64,000 bases of DNA from Cavia porcellus (taxonomy: Eukaryota; Chordata; Mammalia; Rodentia; Caviidae): NCBI RefSeq assembly GCF_034190915.1, contig NW_026947504.1:65251474-65315473 (forward strand). Direction: 5' to 3'. Positions 1 to 11,974 of the stretch are shown here, piece after piece; position 1 is the stretch's first letter; each line of letters begins with the position of its first letter. The position numbers were made by a program, and so were the translations under genes. A model generated the notes under the pieces. It was not told the origin of the DNA. It saw only the letters and a list, made by a program, of their open reading frames with translations, and did no database searches.

Positions 1-256
1 AGGAATGCTGTACAGTCTATAATGGTTTGGCCACATTACAGTCTCTCCAAAAGTGCACAGAAGTTTCAAATTCTCCCTGTCCTTGCCAGTACTTTTTATT
101 TTCTGATCTCTTCGTAATAACCTTCCTCATGAGTGTGAAATAGAATCTCATTGTGGTTTGGATTTGCATCTCTCTGTGGTTTATGACGCTGAGTGTCTTT
201 TTATGCACTTGTTATCCATTTGTCTGTCTTCTTTGGAGAAATGTCTGTTCAAATTC
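1..256 (-). mobile_element. Old L1 ORF2 3' fragment, part 1
   Basis: The minus strand encodes degraded L1 ORF2 C-terminal protein, including an REMQIQTTMRF-like run matching the [11 protein letters not shown] segment of the intact ORF2 in this window. The fragment runs off the left edge and resumes at 669 after an LTR insertion. It is far more diverged than the full-length copies and resembles ancient mammalian L1 (L1M type). Non-functional. Confidence 0.7.
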
Positions 257-668
257 TGTTATGGTGTGTATCTAGATGCCTGCACCCCCAAAAGCCTCAT
301 GCTCTCATAGATGGGGATGTGAGTAGTGACTGGGTCATGGGTGTGTGACACTGGATTAGCCCACTGATTGTTTAGCACAGTTCTGGCTGTGGGTGATGGA
401 ATGACTAGAGAGGGAAGACCCAACCGGGTGTGGTGGTGACATCCAATATCCTTATGGTCTGGATGTTATAAAAGGGAAAACAGAAGTAAAATGTGCCTCC
501 TGCCTGCCACACTCCTGTTTCTCCTCTGTTATGCCCTTCTGCCAGGTCTCCATAGCCAGCAAACCATGGGCTAAAACCTCTACAAACTGTGAGCTTAAAC
601 AAGCCTTTTCTCCTTAGACTTGGGGGTTTTAGGTATTTTGTCTGAGCAACTAGAAAGTAACTAAGACA
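257..668 (+). mobile_element. Solo LTR, ERVL-MaLR type, with 5-bp TSD
   Basis: The element starts TGTTATGG and ends AAGACA (TG...CA termini), has the MaLR-style body, and ends in a segment like ggtattttgtctgagcaac. It is flanked by the 5-bp direct repeat AATTC at 252-256 and 669-673, the duplication size expected for ERVL/MaLR integration. Removing it rejoins one L1 fragment, which supports the boundaries. No internal retroviral sequence is present, so this is a recombined solo LTR. The family assignment is from memory of MaLR LTR layout. Confidence 0.7.
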
Positions 669-843
669 AATTCTTTGTTCATTTTTGAATTGGATTATTT
701 TTATTGTTGTTGCTTAATTTTACAGATTTCTTCTGCAGTCTGGATATTAGTTCTTTCTTATATATCTGGTTTCCAAATAGTTTCTCCCATTCCATGATTA
801 TTTCCTTTGATGCACAGAAATTTTAAATTATTTTCTTAACCTT
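669..843 (-). mobile_element. Old L1 ORF2 fragment, part 2
   Basis: Continues the L1 fragment of 1-256 beyond the LTR. It reads like the conserved L1 segment that follows the LTR-interrupted part, with a ttctgcagtctggatattag core. Too decayed to code. Confidence 0.6.
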
Positions 844-3648
844 AAGTGACAGGAAATTTGAATAGTGGCTCATAAAATTCCTTTCTTTCCCCAGGGGGCA
901 ACAATGGTACATACATTGTTCATTGTCGTCCCCAAATCATTCACCCAAAGTGAAGACGTCTGCATTCAATTGCATAAAATTTTCTTGGTTACTTAAAACT
1001 TGATTATTGTGGTAAAATCACAAAGAATTCGACTAAGTACCAATCATTGATTGTGAAAAAACATATAAACATATGTACACTAAATCAGTGTAAACCTGGG
1101 GTTTCTGAACAATTAAAATGAAAGATTATACTGCTTCAGGTTTTAGACTAGAGATTTTTTATTTAACTATTTTAAGTAAGTTTGAGATTGACTGTATTTT
1201 AAACTTCTGATATCACTCAAAAATAATACAAAATAATATAGAAAATATTATTAAAGAAAATGAAAGTAACATTTTACTGTGTAGCATCATATCAGCAAAT
1301 ATGGTATATTCTTTCTCTTTTAATCATTTCCTTTAATGTTCCATTCACAAAGATTCATAAAGAAGTAACTGTAGTGAGGACATGCTTTGGCAGCAAGCAG
1401 GGGACTTCCGCTCAGTCTCCCACCCCACTGCCTCTAACTTTGAACTACTATGTAAAACTCAGAATTGTTACCTTTTCATTCCTCAGCAGAAGTAAATGGA
1501 CTATTCATTGTAACTTGATGAACATCCAAGAATTTCCTAAGTTACTCTGATATTCTTGAGACTTTCTAAATTTTCTTTGTTTTTACAAGATATTCGAGTC
1601 TGTACACCTGTTTTGTTCTTAGGTACACTAGCAGACTAGTGATGGTTATATTTTATTTCTGGTCTAAAAATTGTAATAAACAGAGAAAGAAGGGTGAGAA
1701 ACTAGAGAGACCTGGGGCATCTGGCACAGATTAAAAGTCTCTTTGGCTTGACTTACAATAACAGTTTGAAGTTGGGTGTGGTAAACAATTCATACGTGTC
1801 CTCTTTCTAATCAAAAAGATTGTGTGTTGCAGAATATTTTTCTCAATTTAAAAATGTCTGCTAGTAGGTTATTTTTAATCCTTAAAACAGCTTTCAAAAG
1901 GAACACAGCTAGAATGCTGGCTATGTTTTATAGGTTTGTAGAAGAGTTAGATGCGTGTGCACATGAACACTTGTTCCTATGACTGCCATGTCGTCCAGCG
2001 AGCTTGTGTGTTCAGAACTCAAAGTTGGCCTAATAAAAGACACCAGACTACAGTGCCTGCTTTGTTTGTTCTGTTTGACTGAAGCAAATGTCTTGAAGTT
2101 TCATTTTCGATTTTTATCGTAAAAACTGTGAAAGCAAGGTGTTTACTTATTGCTGGGATTTGATTAAGTCCTGAAGAGCTGGAGCAGAAATTTTATATGG
2201 ATTTCAGAAAGCTGCTGTTTTATGATACATAGTACAATGTAAAAAAATGTAAAATAATCCACTAAGAGTAAGCAATGATGTAAAAACTGAAAACATTCCA
2301 GGTGAACACAGTACAGGTCTCATGACAGAAAATTTGCTTTTAAGGAATTGCCCTAATCATTTAAAATGAGAAATCAGAGAATGTTCTTTCCTAGCAGGTA
2401 AAAGATATGATGGTATCGTGCATTTCTGTCTGATAGTTCAGATTGAGCCAGATATTTTTGTATTTGTATTCAACAGATCCGTGGGAGACTTCCTTGCATG
2501 AATTCTGGTATAGCATTCTGTATCGTGGTTTCTATATCTGTCTTTATGATGTATTTCCTATTAATTCTAGTAATAATGGCAGAATAAAGGAGTATCTGTA
2601 GAGTGTGCCAGTACTATTGATATACTTTGGCTAACGTAATAATAAATCAGAGAAAGCCACATGTATTTTTGCCTTGAAACCAAGATATGCCTTTCCCACC
2701 CATTTCAGACTGAAAATTATCTTATATGAGTAAGAGGATAGTGAGGATGAGTGGGAAATCATTTTTAAAGCAGGAAGGAATGATATATAGAGTTAAAAGC
2801 AACTACTAAAAGGCCAGTGTTTCAACACAAATGACAGGCAAGTTATATAAAAGTACTGTGTGTGATATGTTTACTGTTATTAGTTTTTAGCCTTTGTAGG
2901 CTTTGGGGACTTTGCTGGCTTGGATTTCTAGTTTAGTAGAGTACATTCAGCTGCATTGTGTACTTGAGTTCTATGGAACCGTTGTGCTATCCCTATTTAC
3001 CTCATCCTTGTGGGCAAACATCTGCTTTTGTGTCTTAGAACTGCAGCTGGATTTCTGGAATTCTGTGGCTGTCTGGTATTTTCTTCTGCATATTAATATG
3101 ATTACATTGTATGAAGGATTCTTTTTTTTCCCTTAAAAATAAGTATACCCCCTTAATATTTCGCATTATAAAATTATATAACTTTACTATAAACTAGTCA
3201 AGCTTTGGAAAAATAGAAAGATTAACAGTAAGGACAAAAATCCTAAAGAATAACCTCTGGTAAATTGATAGCATACTGGTAATCATCTTTACAGATATCT
3301 CTCAATGATTAGATATAAGTAAGTACATATTATAAAAGAATATACTCGTAAATATATATGTACATTCATCTAAATGTGCTAATACTACACAATTCTGTAT
3401 CTTTTTATACAGATAACTAGAAGTTAAATTATTATTTCGTTGGACACATTATGTGTATTTTATATAGAAAACAATCTATCACTATGTAGGTATAAAACCA
3501 ATAGTTGTTGAGTGAATGCACAATAATTTAATCAATATCCTATTATTGAACCTTGTTAATTTTTGATTCTTTACTTATAAATCACATTGCAATGAATATC
3601 TCTTTACATATTTTTCCATATATAGAGCTCTATTTAAGGGAAAGTGTT
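844..3648. other. Apparently unique AT-rich DNA
   Basis: No convincing gene, RNA or recognisable repeat is seen. Open frames are all under 100 codons and look random. The stretch 3150-3500 is especially A/T-rich. The last about 150 bases before the full-length L1, and the sequence resuming after 10440, may be pieces of one very old L1 fragment that the young element split. Confidence 0.5.
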
Positions 3649-3664
3649 AAAAAAACTGAGTCAA
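3649..3664. repeat. 5' target-site duplication of the plus-strand full-length L1
   Basis: The sequence aaaaaaactgagtcaa lies directly before the L1 5'UTR and recurs after the poly(A) tail at 10426-10441. A TSD with an A-rich start is typical of target-primed reverse transcription. It fixes both ends of the insertion and shows the copy was inserted whole rather than built up by recombination. Confidence 0.85.
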
Positions 3665-4320
3665 GGCGCCTGGCCATAGGTCTGCAGAGGAGGAGCTGGG
3701 CAGATCTGGGGTGCCCTCACTGGCCTCTCTGCGTGTCTGGAGGACTCTGGATTTCTGCGCCCAGACTGCTGGAGTTCCCTCAGGCTTCCAGGTGCAGTGA
3801 AGGGGAGAGGTGGGTTTGAGGCTTCCACATCAGCCTCCCCATTCCCGGCTTCATTTGGAGACCTGCTGAGCTCCCGATAGGTGGGCTGGCCCACACTACC
3901 AGCCTAGCCCAGCCTGTTTAGCTGCCGCGCCTGGCCATAGGTCTACAGAGGAGGAGCTGGGCAGATCTGGGGTGCCCTCACCGGCCTCTCTGCGTGTCTG
4001 GAGGACTGTGGATATCTCTGCAACCAGGGAGGGTCCACAGGTTCCTGAAGCACTGCGGCCTGTGGTGAGTACCCTAACCCGGCTGTGATTGAAGAACTGT
4101 GGAGCTTCCAAGGGGCAGGTGGGCGCACAGTGTCCCTGAGGCCCAGCTTGTCTGGAACTGCGGAGTTCTGAGCAGGCAGAGGAGGGCCACTGGTTCTGTA
4201 GGCCTAATGGCTTGGAGTAGCGCGGCGCCAGAGTCCCAGTAGCTCCAAACATAGAAGGGGATTTTCAACAGATCCTGAGGAAGCTTTCAAATAACACTTG
4301 AAACACAGAAATATAGGAAA
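3665..4320 (+). promoter_or_regulatory. L1 5'UTR with about 261-bp monomer repeat (internal promoter)
   Basis: GC-rich, CpG-containing leader of 656 bp. An about 87-bp block beginning gcgcctggccataggtct starts at 3666 and is repeated almost exactly at 3927, giving a 261-bp period. After each block the copies diverge, so this is roughly one complete monomer plus a second unit joined to the unique leader. Mouse L1 families have comparable monomeric internal RNA polymerase II promoters; the promoter role here is inferred from position and analogy. Confidence 0.8.
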
Positions 4321-5373
4321 ATGACAAAACGAAAGACCAAATTACAACCTCAAACCTCCAGCCCATCTCAAGAAACCCTAGGAGCGATGTATATAGAAGA
4401 AAATATATCCCATCCACCTCATATATCGGACACAATAGCCACTGAAATTGACAAGCAACTCCAGGAAACTTTAAAGAAATTCAAACTCGAAATAATCTCC
4501 CAGATAAAAGAAGAAATGATAAAAGAAATGAAAGAGATTCTAAATATATCTAAAGAAAACACAGATAAAAAATTGGAGGAACTAAACAAAAAGATAGAAT
4601 CCCTAGATGAGCAATATAAGAAACAAACAGAATACATAATGCAGATGCACAGATATATACAGGAAATAAAAAACTCCACTGAAAGTTGTAAAAACCGCCT
4701 TAATGAAAGTGAAGATAGAATTTCAGACCTTGAAGACAGGATTGCAGCTAGTGAACAGGAAAGGAAAGATCTTTTAAAAATAAAAAGGAATCAGGAAACA
4801 ACAATTCAACAACTTCAAGACGATGCAAAGAAAAATAACATAAGAATGATAGGGATTAATGAAAAAGAAGGAGACAACATGAAGGATGTCAGGAGGATAT
4901 TTAGAGAAGTAATAGCTGAAAATTTCCCAAGCATGAGATCAGAAACTGACATCAGGATCAGTGAAGCATATAGAACTCCAAACAGTCATAACCAAAATAA
5001 AACTACACCCAGACATATAATAGTCACCATCCCAGAAATCCAACACAAGAATAGATTATTAAAAGCTGTCAGAGAGAAAAGACAAATCACTTATAAAGGA
5101 AAACCTATCAGAATCACAGCAGACTTCTCAGCACAAACGATAAAGTCAAGAAGAGCATGGAGTGAAGTATTCCAGATCCTAAAGCAAAATGATTTCCAAC
5201 CAAGACTGATATATCCTGCAAAACTATCATTCAAAATAGATGGTGCAATACGATACTTCCATGACAAAGAACAGCTTAAGAACTTCATGAACACCAAACC
5301 AACCCTGCAAAAAATATTGAAAGACAGTTTAGATATACAAAGGAAAAAACCACTAAGCAAAGCAAATAATTAA
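4321..5373 (+). CDS. L1 ORF1 protein, RNA-binding chaperone
   Basis: Intact 350-codon frame. ORF1p forms a trimer that coats L1 RNA and acts as a nucleic-acid chaperone in the cytoplasmic L1 particle. Visible order: basic, polar N-terminus (1-40); long heptad-rich coiled coil (about 41-165) including the conserved RISDLEDR motif at 133-140; RRM (about 170-250) with RNP-like strands NNIRMIGI (172-179) and RHIIVTI (231-237); C-terminal domain (about 255-335) with [15 protein letters not shown] and the [10 protein letters not shown] signature (299-308). Length matches the usual 340-380 aa. The chosen ATG follows an A-rich leader and aligns with the start in the minus-strand copy at 40990. ORF2 begins 19 nt after the stop. 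No broken residues are evident. Confidence 0.95.
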   Translation: MTKRKTKLQPQTSSPSQETLGAMYIEENISHPPHISDTIATEIDKQLQETLKKFKLEIISQIKEEMIKEMKEILNISKENTDKKLEELNKKIESLDEQYKKQTEYIMQMHRYIQEIKNSTESCKNRLNESEDRISDLEDRIAASEQERKDLLKIKRNQETTIQQLQDDAKKNNIRMIGINEKEGDNMKDVRRIFREVIAENFPSMRSETDIRISEAYRTPNSHNQNKTTPRHIIVTIPEIQHKNRLLKAVREKRQITYKGKPIRITADFSAQTIKSRRAWSEVFQILKQNDFQPRLIYPAKLSFKIDGAIRYFHDKEQLKNFMNTKPTLQKILKDSLDIQRKKPLSKANN

Positions 5374-5392
5374 ACAGAACCGAAAGATAAAG

Positions 5393-8300
5393 ATGCAACA
5401 GCAGAGAGATAACATTCCTACAATTAACCAGCACTTAACAATAATAACCATTAATGTAAATGGTCTCAATGCACCAATCAAAAGAAACAGACTAGCAGAA
5501 TGGATCAAGAAACAAAATCCAACCATATGCTGTTTACAGGAAACCCATCTAACCCAGAAAGATACTCACAGACTGAAAGTCAAAGGATGGAAAACAATTC
5601 TTCATGCAGCAGGAATCCAAAAAAAGGCAGGAGTAGCCATTCTGTTTGCAGACAACGTGAACTTTAAACCAACAATGACCATAAAGGACAAAGAAGGTCA
5701 CTACATACTCGTAAGGGGAAAACTCCAAGAGGAAGAGATAACTATCTTAAATATATACGCACCAAACTCCAGAGCACCCAGTTATATAAAACAATTATTA
5801 ACAGAAATGAAAACTCAAATTGTCAGTAACACAATTGTAACAGGAGACCTTAATACACCACTGACACCAAGGGACAGATCAACCAGACAGAAAATGAGCA
5901 AAGAAATAACAGAACTGAATCACACCTGTGAACAAATGGATTTGATAGACATATACAGAATGTTCCACCCAACAACATCAGAATACACATTCTTCTCAGC
6001 AGTACATGGATCATTTTCTAAAATAGACCATATATTAGCTCACAGAACATATTTAAGCAAATGCAAAAGAGTTGAAATCATCCCTTGCATATTATCGGAT
6101 CATAGCGCTCTGAAATTAGAAATTAATGACAAAGGATACTGCAAAAATTCCGCAAACACATGGAAACTGAATAACACACTCTTGAGTAATCAGTGGGTCA
6201 CAGAAGAAATTAAAGAAGAAATTAAACAATACCTAAAAGAAAGTGAAAATGCAGATACAACTTACCGGAATTTGTGGGATGCAATGAAAGCCGTCCTCAG
6301 AGGAAAATTTATTGCACTGAGTTCCCACATCACGAAAACAGAACGAATACAAATAAATAACTTGATTCTACACCTCAAACAGCTAGAAAAAGAAGAGCAA
6401 GTCAAGCCCAAAGCCAAAAGAAGAGAGGAAATTATAAAAATCAGAGCAGAAATCAATGCAATAGAGACTAAGAAAACAATCCAAAGAATCAACGAATCAA
6501 AGAGTTGGTTCTTTGAAAGAATAAATAAAATCGATAAGCCCCTAGCCAACCTTATTAAAAAAAGGAAAGAAAAAGCTCAAATTCATGCAATAAGAAATGA
6601 AAAAGGAGAAATCACTACAGACCCAATAGAAATACAGAGGATTATCAACACCTATTTCGAAAACCTCTACTCTCAAAAGTTTGATAACACAGAAGAAATA
6701 GACAGATTCTTAGAAGCATATGAAGTACCAAAGCTAGATCAAGAGGATATAAAACTGTTGAATAACCCAATCTCTGCTAATGAAATTGAGAATGTAATTG
6801 GGTCCTTGCCCACCAAGAAGAGCCCAGGCCCAGATGGATTCACTGCAGAATTCTACAAGAAATACAAAGAAGACCTAATGCCGACACTCCTCAAACTATT
6901 CAATGAAATTGAAAGGGAAGCAATCCTTCCTAAGTCATTCCTGGAAGCAAATATTACTCTAGTACCAAAACCTGAGAAAGACCCAACTATAAAAGAGAAC
7001 TATAGACCGATCTCCCTAATGAACACAGATGCAAAAATCCTCAATAAAATATTGGCAAATAGGATCCAGCAAATCATCAAGAAGATTATACACCATGACC
7101 AGGTGGGATTCATCCCAGGAATGCAAGGATGGTTCAACATACGCAAATCAATAAATGTAATCCACCATATCAATAAAGCCAAAAATAAGAATCACATGAT
7201 CATCTCTATAGATGCAGATAAAGCCTTCGATAAGGTCCAACACTTATTCATGATAAGAACTTTACAGAAAATTGGAATAAATGGTCTTTACCTCAATATA
7301 ATAAAGGCCATTTATGACAAACCAACAGCCAGCATCATACTAAATGGCCAAAAATTGAAAGCCTTTACTTTAAAATCGGGTACAAGACAAGGATGTCTTT
7401 TATCACCACTCCTATTTAATATAGTACTGGAAGTACTAGCCAGAGCAATTAGGCAAGAAAGAGAAATAAAAGGGGTAAAGATAGGAAAAGAAGAAGTTAA
7501 ATTATCATTGTTTGCAGATGACATGATACTCTACATAGAAGACCCCCTAAACTCCATTGAAATACTCTTAGATACAATAAATAAATTCAGTAATGTGGCT
7601 GGATACAAAATCAATACTCAGAAATCAATAGCATTCCTATACACGAACAACAAAATTACAGAGAGGGAAATAAGAGAAACTGGACTATTCACATTAGCAA
7701 GCAAAAAAATGAAATATTTAGGAATTACTCTTACGAAAGAAGTGAAAGACTTATACAGTGAAAATTATAATACACTGAAAAAGGAAATTGAAGATGATCT
7801 CAGAAAATGGAAAGACATCCCTTGCTCATGGATAGGAAGAACAAACATTGTGAAAATGGCCATACTCCCAAAACTGTTATACAGATTCAATGCAATCCCA
7901 ATAGAAATACCATCAACATACCTTATAGATCTAGAGAAATCACTCCTAAATTTCATCTGGAACCAGAAGAGACCTAGAATCGCAAAGGCAATTCTAAGCA
8001 GCAAAGACAAAGCAGGAGGCATCACAATCCCTGACTTGAAGTTATACTACAAAGCAACAGTAGTAAAATCAACATGGTATTGGAATCAAAACAGAGCTGA
8101 AGATCAGTGGAATAGATTAGAAGATACAACCACAACTATGAACACACTCAACCACCTTATTTTTGATAAAGGAGCCAAGCAGGTTCACTGGAAGAACGAC
8201 AGTCTCTTTAATAAATGGTGCTGGAAAAACTGGCTCTCCATTTGCCGAAAACTAAAGCTAGACCCATGTCTATCACCATGTACTAAATTAAAATCTAAAT

Positions 8301-9229
8301 GGGTCAAAGATCTGAATATTAAAACAGAAACACTAAATCTATTGGAAGACAAAATAGGTAGAAACCTTGGAGACATAGGAGTAGGTAAAGAATTCATGAA
8401 CAGGACTCAAACCGCACGGGAAATACTTCCCAGAATCAATAACTGGGACCACTTCTTATTAAAAAGTTTCTGCATGTCAAAAGAAATCTCCAGCATAGTG
8501 AAAAGAAAACCCACAAACTGGGAAAAGATTTTAGTGAACTCTCTCTCAGACAAGGGCCTCTTGTCTAAAACATACAAAGAATTAAAGAAACTCAGACCTC
8601 CGAAATTCAAAGATCCAATCCAAAAATGGGCATCTGAGATGAATATGCAATTCTCAGATGAAGAAATGCAAATGGCAAATAAATACATGAAAAAATGCTC
8701 ATCATCATTGGTCATTAGAGAAATGCAAATTAAAACCACACTGAGATACCATCTCACTCCTGAAAGAATGGCCAGGATCAAGAAAACCGACAACAAATGC
8801 TGGAGAGGCTGTGGGGAAAAAGGAACTCTCCTGCACTGCTGGTGGGAGTGTAGACTGGTACAGCCTTTGTGGAGATCTGTCTGGAGATTTCTCAAAAAGC
8901 TGGGATTGGAAGTCCCATTTATTCCAGCTATTCCACTTCTAGGCATATTCCCAGAAGAACTGAAAGCATCATACCACAGTGATATATGTGCACCTATGTT
9001 TATAGCAGCACAATTTGTAATCACCAGATCTTGGAAACAACCCAAGTGCCCATCAACTGAGGAATGGATAAAAAAGTTGTGGTATTTCTATACAATGGAG
9101 TATTATTCAGCTATAAAGAAGGATCACATTGAGATATTTATCAATAAATGGGCGCAGCTTGAGACCATACTCATAAGTGAAATAAATCAATCTCACATGT
9201 GTGAATACCGAATAGTTTCCCTAATGTAA
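5393..9229 (+). CDS. L1 ORF2 protein, endonuclease and reverse transcriptase
   Basis: Intact 1278-codon frame, about the size of known mammalian ORF2p. It nicks chromosomal DNA and reverse-transcribes L1 RNA from the nick (target-primed reverse transcription). The N-terminal apurinic-type endonuclease (about 14-245) keeps the expected catalytic set: N21, E50 (QETHL), Y122 (NIYAPN), D152 and N154 (GDLN), T199, D212 (KIDH), and D236-H237 (SDHS). The reverse transcriptase (about 500-775) has [28 protein letters not shown] and the catalytic FADD at 707-710. The C-terminal cysteine motif has C1136, C1140, H1148 and C1153. All positions sit 6-7 residues beyond the human numbering. Translation probably depends on unconventional reinitiation after ORF1. 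No disabling change is visible. Confidence 0.96.
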   Translation: MQQQRDNIPTINQHLTIITINVNGLNAPIKRNRLAEWIKKQNPTICCLQETHLTQKDTHRLKVKGWKTILHAAGIQKKAGVAILFADNVNFKPTMTIKDKEGHYILVRGKLQEEEITILNIYAPNSRAPSYIKQLLTEMKTQIVSNTIVTGDLNTPLTPRDRSTRQKMSKEITELNHTCEQMDLIDIYRMFHPTTSEYTFFSAVHGSFSKIDHILAHRTYLSKCKRVEIIPCILSDHSALKLEINDKGYCKNSANTWKLNNTLLSNQWVTEEIKEEIKQYLKESENADTTYRNLWDAMKAVLRGKFIALSSHITKTERIQINNLILHLKQLEKEEQVKPKAKRREEIIKIRAEINAIETKKTIQRINESKSWFFERINKIDKPLANLIKKRKEKAQIHAIRNEKGEITTDPIEIQRIINTYFENLYSQKFDNTEEIDRFLEAYEVPKLDQEDIKLLNNPISANEIENVIGSLPTKKSPGPDGFTAEFYKKYKEDLMPTLLKLFNEIEREAILPKSFLEANITLVPKPEKDPTIKENYRPISLMNTDAKILNKILANRIQQIIKKIIHHDQVGFIPGMQGWFNIRKSINVIHHINKAKNKNHMIISIDADKAFDKVQHLFMIRTLQKIGINGLYLNIIKAIYDKPTASIILNGQKLKAFTLKSGTRQGCLLSPLLFNIVLEVLARAIRQEREIKGVKIGKEEVKLSLFADDMILYIEDPLNSIEILLDTINKFSNVAGYKINTQKSIAFLYTNNKITEREIRETGLFTLASKKMKYLGITLTKEVKDLYSENYNTLKKEIEDDLRKWKDIPCSWIGRTNIVKMAILPKLLYRFNAIPIEIPSTYLIDLEKSLLNFIWNQKRPRIAKAILSSKDKAGGITIPDLKLYYKATVVKSTWYWNQNRAEDQWNRLEDTTTTMNTLNHLIFDKGAKQVHWKNDSLFNKWCWKNWLSICRKLKLDPCLSPCTKLKSKWVKDLNIKTETLNLLEDKIGRNLGDIGVGKEFMNRTQTAREILPRINNWDHFLLKSFCMSKEISSIVKRKPTNWEKILVNSLSDKGLLSKTYKELKKLRPPKFKDPIQKWASEMNMQFSDEEMQMANKYMKKCSSSLVIREMQIKTTLRYHLTPERMARIKKTDNKCWRGCGEKGTLLHCWWECRLVQPLWRSVWRFLKKLGLEVPFIPAIPLLGIFPEELKASYHSDICAPMFIAAQFVITRSWKQPKCPSTEEWIKKLWYFYTMEYYSAIKKDHIEIFINKWAQLETILISEINQSHMCEYRIVSLM

Positions 9230-10421
9230 GTAATGATTCAAATATATAAAAATATGTGGTAATCATGATTCCCCATTAGGTGGCCTTGAAGCCTTATAAA
9301 GTTTTCACTCATTAATTAGAAAGGCTTTATTCTGTGCTTCTTGATATGAAAATATTTGAAGCTAGAGTATATGAAATTTTACCCAAATATTTCAAGGAAA
9401 AAGACACTATGGTAACTACTATTAAGTCAGGTTATAAGGTGGTGAAGTACTAGGTTATTGAAACAGTCATGCTGTGACCTCTATTGTTATATTGTTATGT
9501 CCCGTTTTATCTCAATCTCCCCCTTATTGTTTCAAAAAAAATTATTTAGTCATTTCTTATGTTTGTCTTAATTAAAGAAAAAATTCAAAAAAATTAGGAT
9601 ATATAAATAGTAACTCTTTTTGATTTCCTATTAACTTGTTTTGAAGTCCTGTAGTACTCCCACGATCTTGTTTTGACTGATTAGACTCTGTTCCATTCTA
9701 TATGATAGTATCAAGTTTGAAGACATAGGCAACTACTTTGAAGACAATAAGATTCACTAAGATACCCATTCTGGTTTGACTATTGTCTTCTTTGGAAGTC
9801 CTGTAATGTTTACAATGCCTAAGTTTTATTGGTCTTGTTCTCTACTGTTTTGTCCAACTTTATAATATCTAATAAGATAGACAATTCTTTTTAAGGAAAC
9901 AAGGGACAACGTTGATAACCATTGTTGATAAACTTGTACTCTGTTCTACACCATGTGCTATGTCTATCCTTGGTATTGACTGACAGCTTTGTTTTGCCAT
10001 ATTTGACTGTATTCTCCCCCCCCCCAAAGAAAGTAATAAGCACTAAGGAGTAATAAAATCCAAGATGTGTAAATTTTGTTGTAAAAAAGAGAGGGAAAAA
10101 AAAAAAGAAAAAGAGCTCTAACGGATATAACAGCAAGTGTGTTTGGGGGTGTTAAATAGCTGACTTTATCAATGTTTTTGGAACATTGAACACAGCTGTT
10201 TGCAGTCTCCCTGTTTGAATGTCCACCTTGTGTTCTTTGATACTGTGATTTGAGGAACTATTTTCAAGAAAATAGTGTGTAATCTACTAGCAGGTAATTT
10301 CTTACTGTTATGGTTTTTTGTTTTGTTTTGTTTTGTTTTGTTTTGTTTTGTAGTTCTGTATTGCGTGTACCCTTACGCCACTTTGGTTTGTTTTGTGTTT
10401 TTCTCTTTTTCCTCTTAAATT
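9230..10421 (+). other. L1 3'UTR with diverged tandem units
   Basis: Non-coding tail from the ORF2 stop to the poly(A). It holds at least two diverged units around 9640-9850, marked by ttttgaagtcctgtagt and ttggaagtcctgtaatg. A (TTTTG)n run lies at 10313-10350, with a T-rich end. The same 3'UTR is found in reverse at 34905-36087. The unit is better preserved as four copies at 62.2-62.85 kb. Confidence 0.8.
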
Positions 10422-10441
10422 AAAAAAAAAAACTGAGTCAA
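10422..10441 (+). repeat. Poly(A) tail and 3' TSD of the plus-strand L1
   Basis: An A run from 10422 to 10432 leads straight into ctgagtcaa, matching the 5' duplication at 3649-3664. The tail is short and pure A, consistent with a young or well-preserved insertion. Confidence 0.85.
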
Positions 10442-10597
10442 AAATAGAAACATTTAATAATTTGATAGTGATAACTTACTGAGTTGCCAGGTCTATTCCC
10501 AATTAATACAAATTTACACTGTCATCAACAATACATAAAGATGTTTATTTCTACACATTCTCTAAAACACTCTTGTTGTGGCCAATCTTAGAATTTG
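10442..10597 (-). mobile_element. Ancient L1 fragment (possible)
   Basis: Wording such as ttgtggccaatctta and ctacacattctc resembles the antisense of old L1 ORF2 near its C-terminal region. It appears to continue after the SINE at 10794-10900 (gccattctgatag, then gaacatctctg). Very diverged; assignment from memory of L1M sequence. Confidence 0.4.
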
Positions 10598-10793
10598 CTC
10601 TTCTATTTTTGTTGTTTTTGTTTTTTGTGCCACTTGATATTGAACCCAGGGTGCACTGAGGTACATCTTCAATCCTTTTTTATTTTGAGACAAAGTTTCA
10701 CTTAGTTGTCCTGATGGGACTTGAATTTGTGATCCTTCTGCTATAACTTCCCAACTGCCTGGGATTATAGACGTGCATTTGTACTTGGTGTGG
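10598..10793 (-). mobile_element. B1/ID composite SINE (B1-dID-like), antisense
   Basis: Read on the plus strand: T-rich tail, an antisense ID segment (gatattgaacccagggtgc), a spacer, then an antisense B1 segment (gagacaaagtttcactta to gcctgggattatagacgtgc). On the sense strand the order is B1 then ID then A-tail, the layout of B1-dID SINEs of non-murid rodents. Old copy. Confidence 0.65.
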
Positions 10794-10988
10794 AATTTGC
10801 CATTCTGATAGAAAAACTGCTTATTGGTGAGCAAGACTGAACATCTCTGTGTATTTATATCACTATGTAATTTTTTTCAGTGCATTGCCTGTTGCTTTGA
10901 TGGTTTTCTCTTGAGACCCCAGAGGCCTATTTTACCTAATGAAGTTATTTAATTTTGTAATATTAAATATGTTTCCAAATAGGCAACA

Positions 10989-11068
10989 ATTTTTGTATGT
11001 GTGTGGTGGTCAAATGTAGGGTCTTGTATCTGCTAACCAAGTGTGCTAGCTATACGCCAGCCCAAAAT
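10989..11068 (-). mobile_element. Degraded ID-like SINE, antisense
   Basis: A segment reading gtagggtcttgtatctgctaaccaagtgtgctagctatacgccagccc follows the antisense ID order (B box to A box). Heavily mutated. Confidence 0.35.
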
Positions 11069-11974
11069 ACTTCTTTGAGTAGGTATAAAGATAAATGAAT
11101 GTATGGACCCACTGTCCTTATTGGTCAGAAAGAGAAAAAGGAAAATAACTTGTAGATATTGTTTTTTACTGTAGCTTCTTTTTGTCTGAGGATCACTGCA
11201 AAAGCTGATACTTGCACCTCTTCTGCTTTAGCTTCACAGAGCTACAGAAATGCCCAGGCCTGCCCATGTGTGTGCAGCATTCCACCAGAGCAAAGGAAAG
11301 ACAGCCATACGTCCTGCGGAGGGGCAGAACCATCACTTACTCAGTGAAGCGATTTTCTGTTATCATTCAACTTGCTGCTGAGTTCCTAAAATGAATAAAT
11401 CATTTTTATATGATTGTACTAACCTGGAGCTCTATCTCTCTTCAGAGTGACTAAACAGTTAACATTTAAAAGCAGCAGATCCCCAGCACTCACAGTGGGG
11501 GAAAATCATCCCCAAAATACAAGGCCAAAACCAAAACGTCAGAAAATGAACCTCAGCTTTTTGGTAATACTAAAGTGCCCTGACCACCTACACAGAGGTT
11601 TGTGAGCTTGAGTGTCCGACCGCTGCCCTTCTTTCTCCAGGCCCCTTTCCATTTGGCAGGGAGAAAGCATTTTGGTCAGTCCCTTGGACTTACCTTGAAA
11701 AAAGTCCTCCTGGACAAGTACTTTCAGGGTTAGGGTGATAAAGCTTCTAAAGGAAAGAGTGCCTTGTTTTTATTCAAGTAGTTGGATTAGTCACAGGGAT
11801 ACTTAATCCGCACACGTAGAGGAATCCTTCAGCCAACTTTCTTGTTTTCATCAGAGCATTTTGTACTCATTTAAAGGAAAAAAAAGTGAATGCAAACCTC
11901 GTGGGGCCTTTCCAGTTAAAAGATTTTAATTTTCTTGATTCAAAATAGTGTAAATCTTTTGATATTTTTTAAAA
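11069..11974. other. No recognised feature
   Basis: AT-rich to balanced sequence without a supportable gene or repeat. Overlapping frames of 60-62 codons near 11159-11394 show no domain or codon-use signal. Confidence 0.4.

Larger units (their letters stand above)
3665..10432 (+). mobile_element. Full-length L1 retrotransposon, both ORFs open
   Basis: Complete non-LTR retrotransposon of about 6.77 kb. In order it has a GC-rich 5'UTR with tandem monomer structure (3665-4320), ORF1 (4321-5373), a 19-nt spacer, ORF2 (5393-9229), a 3'UTR of about 1.2 kb (9230-10421) and a poly(A) tail (10422-10432). A perfect TSD of about 15 bp flanks it. Neither ORF carries a stop or frameshift, and known catalytic residues are present, so the copy is a candidate for recent or current activity. 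It interrupts what may be an older L1 fragment. Transcription would start in the 5'UTR and end at the host-style A-rich tail. Confidence 0.95.

Noticed and set aside
3896..4252. 118-codon minus-strand frame in the L1 5'UTR
   Set aside because: GC-rich monomer sequence lacks stops by composition; no domain, and not kept in the sister copy.
8407..9045. 212-codon minus-strand open frame
   Set aside because: It lies wholly antisense to the intact L1 ORF2. Similar antisense frames occur in the other L1 copies, so it reflects ORF2 codon constraint rather than a gene.
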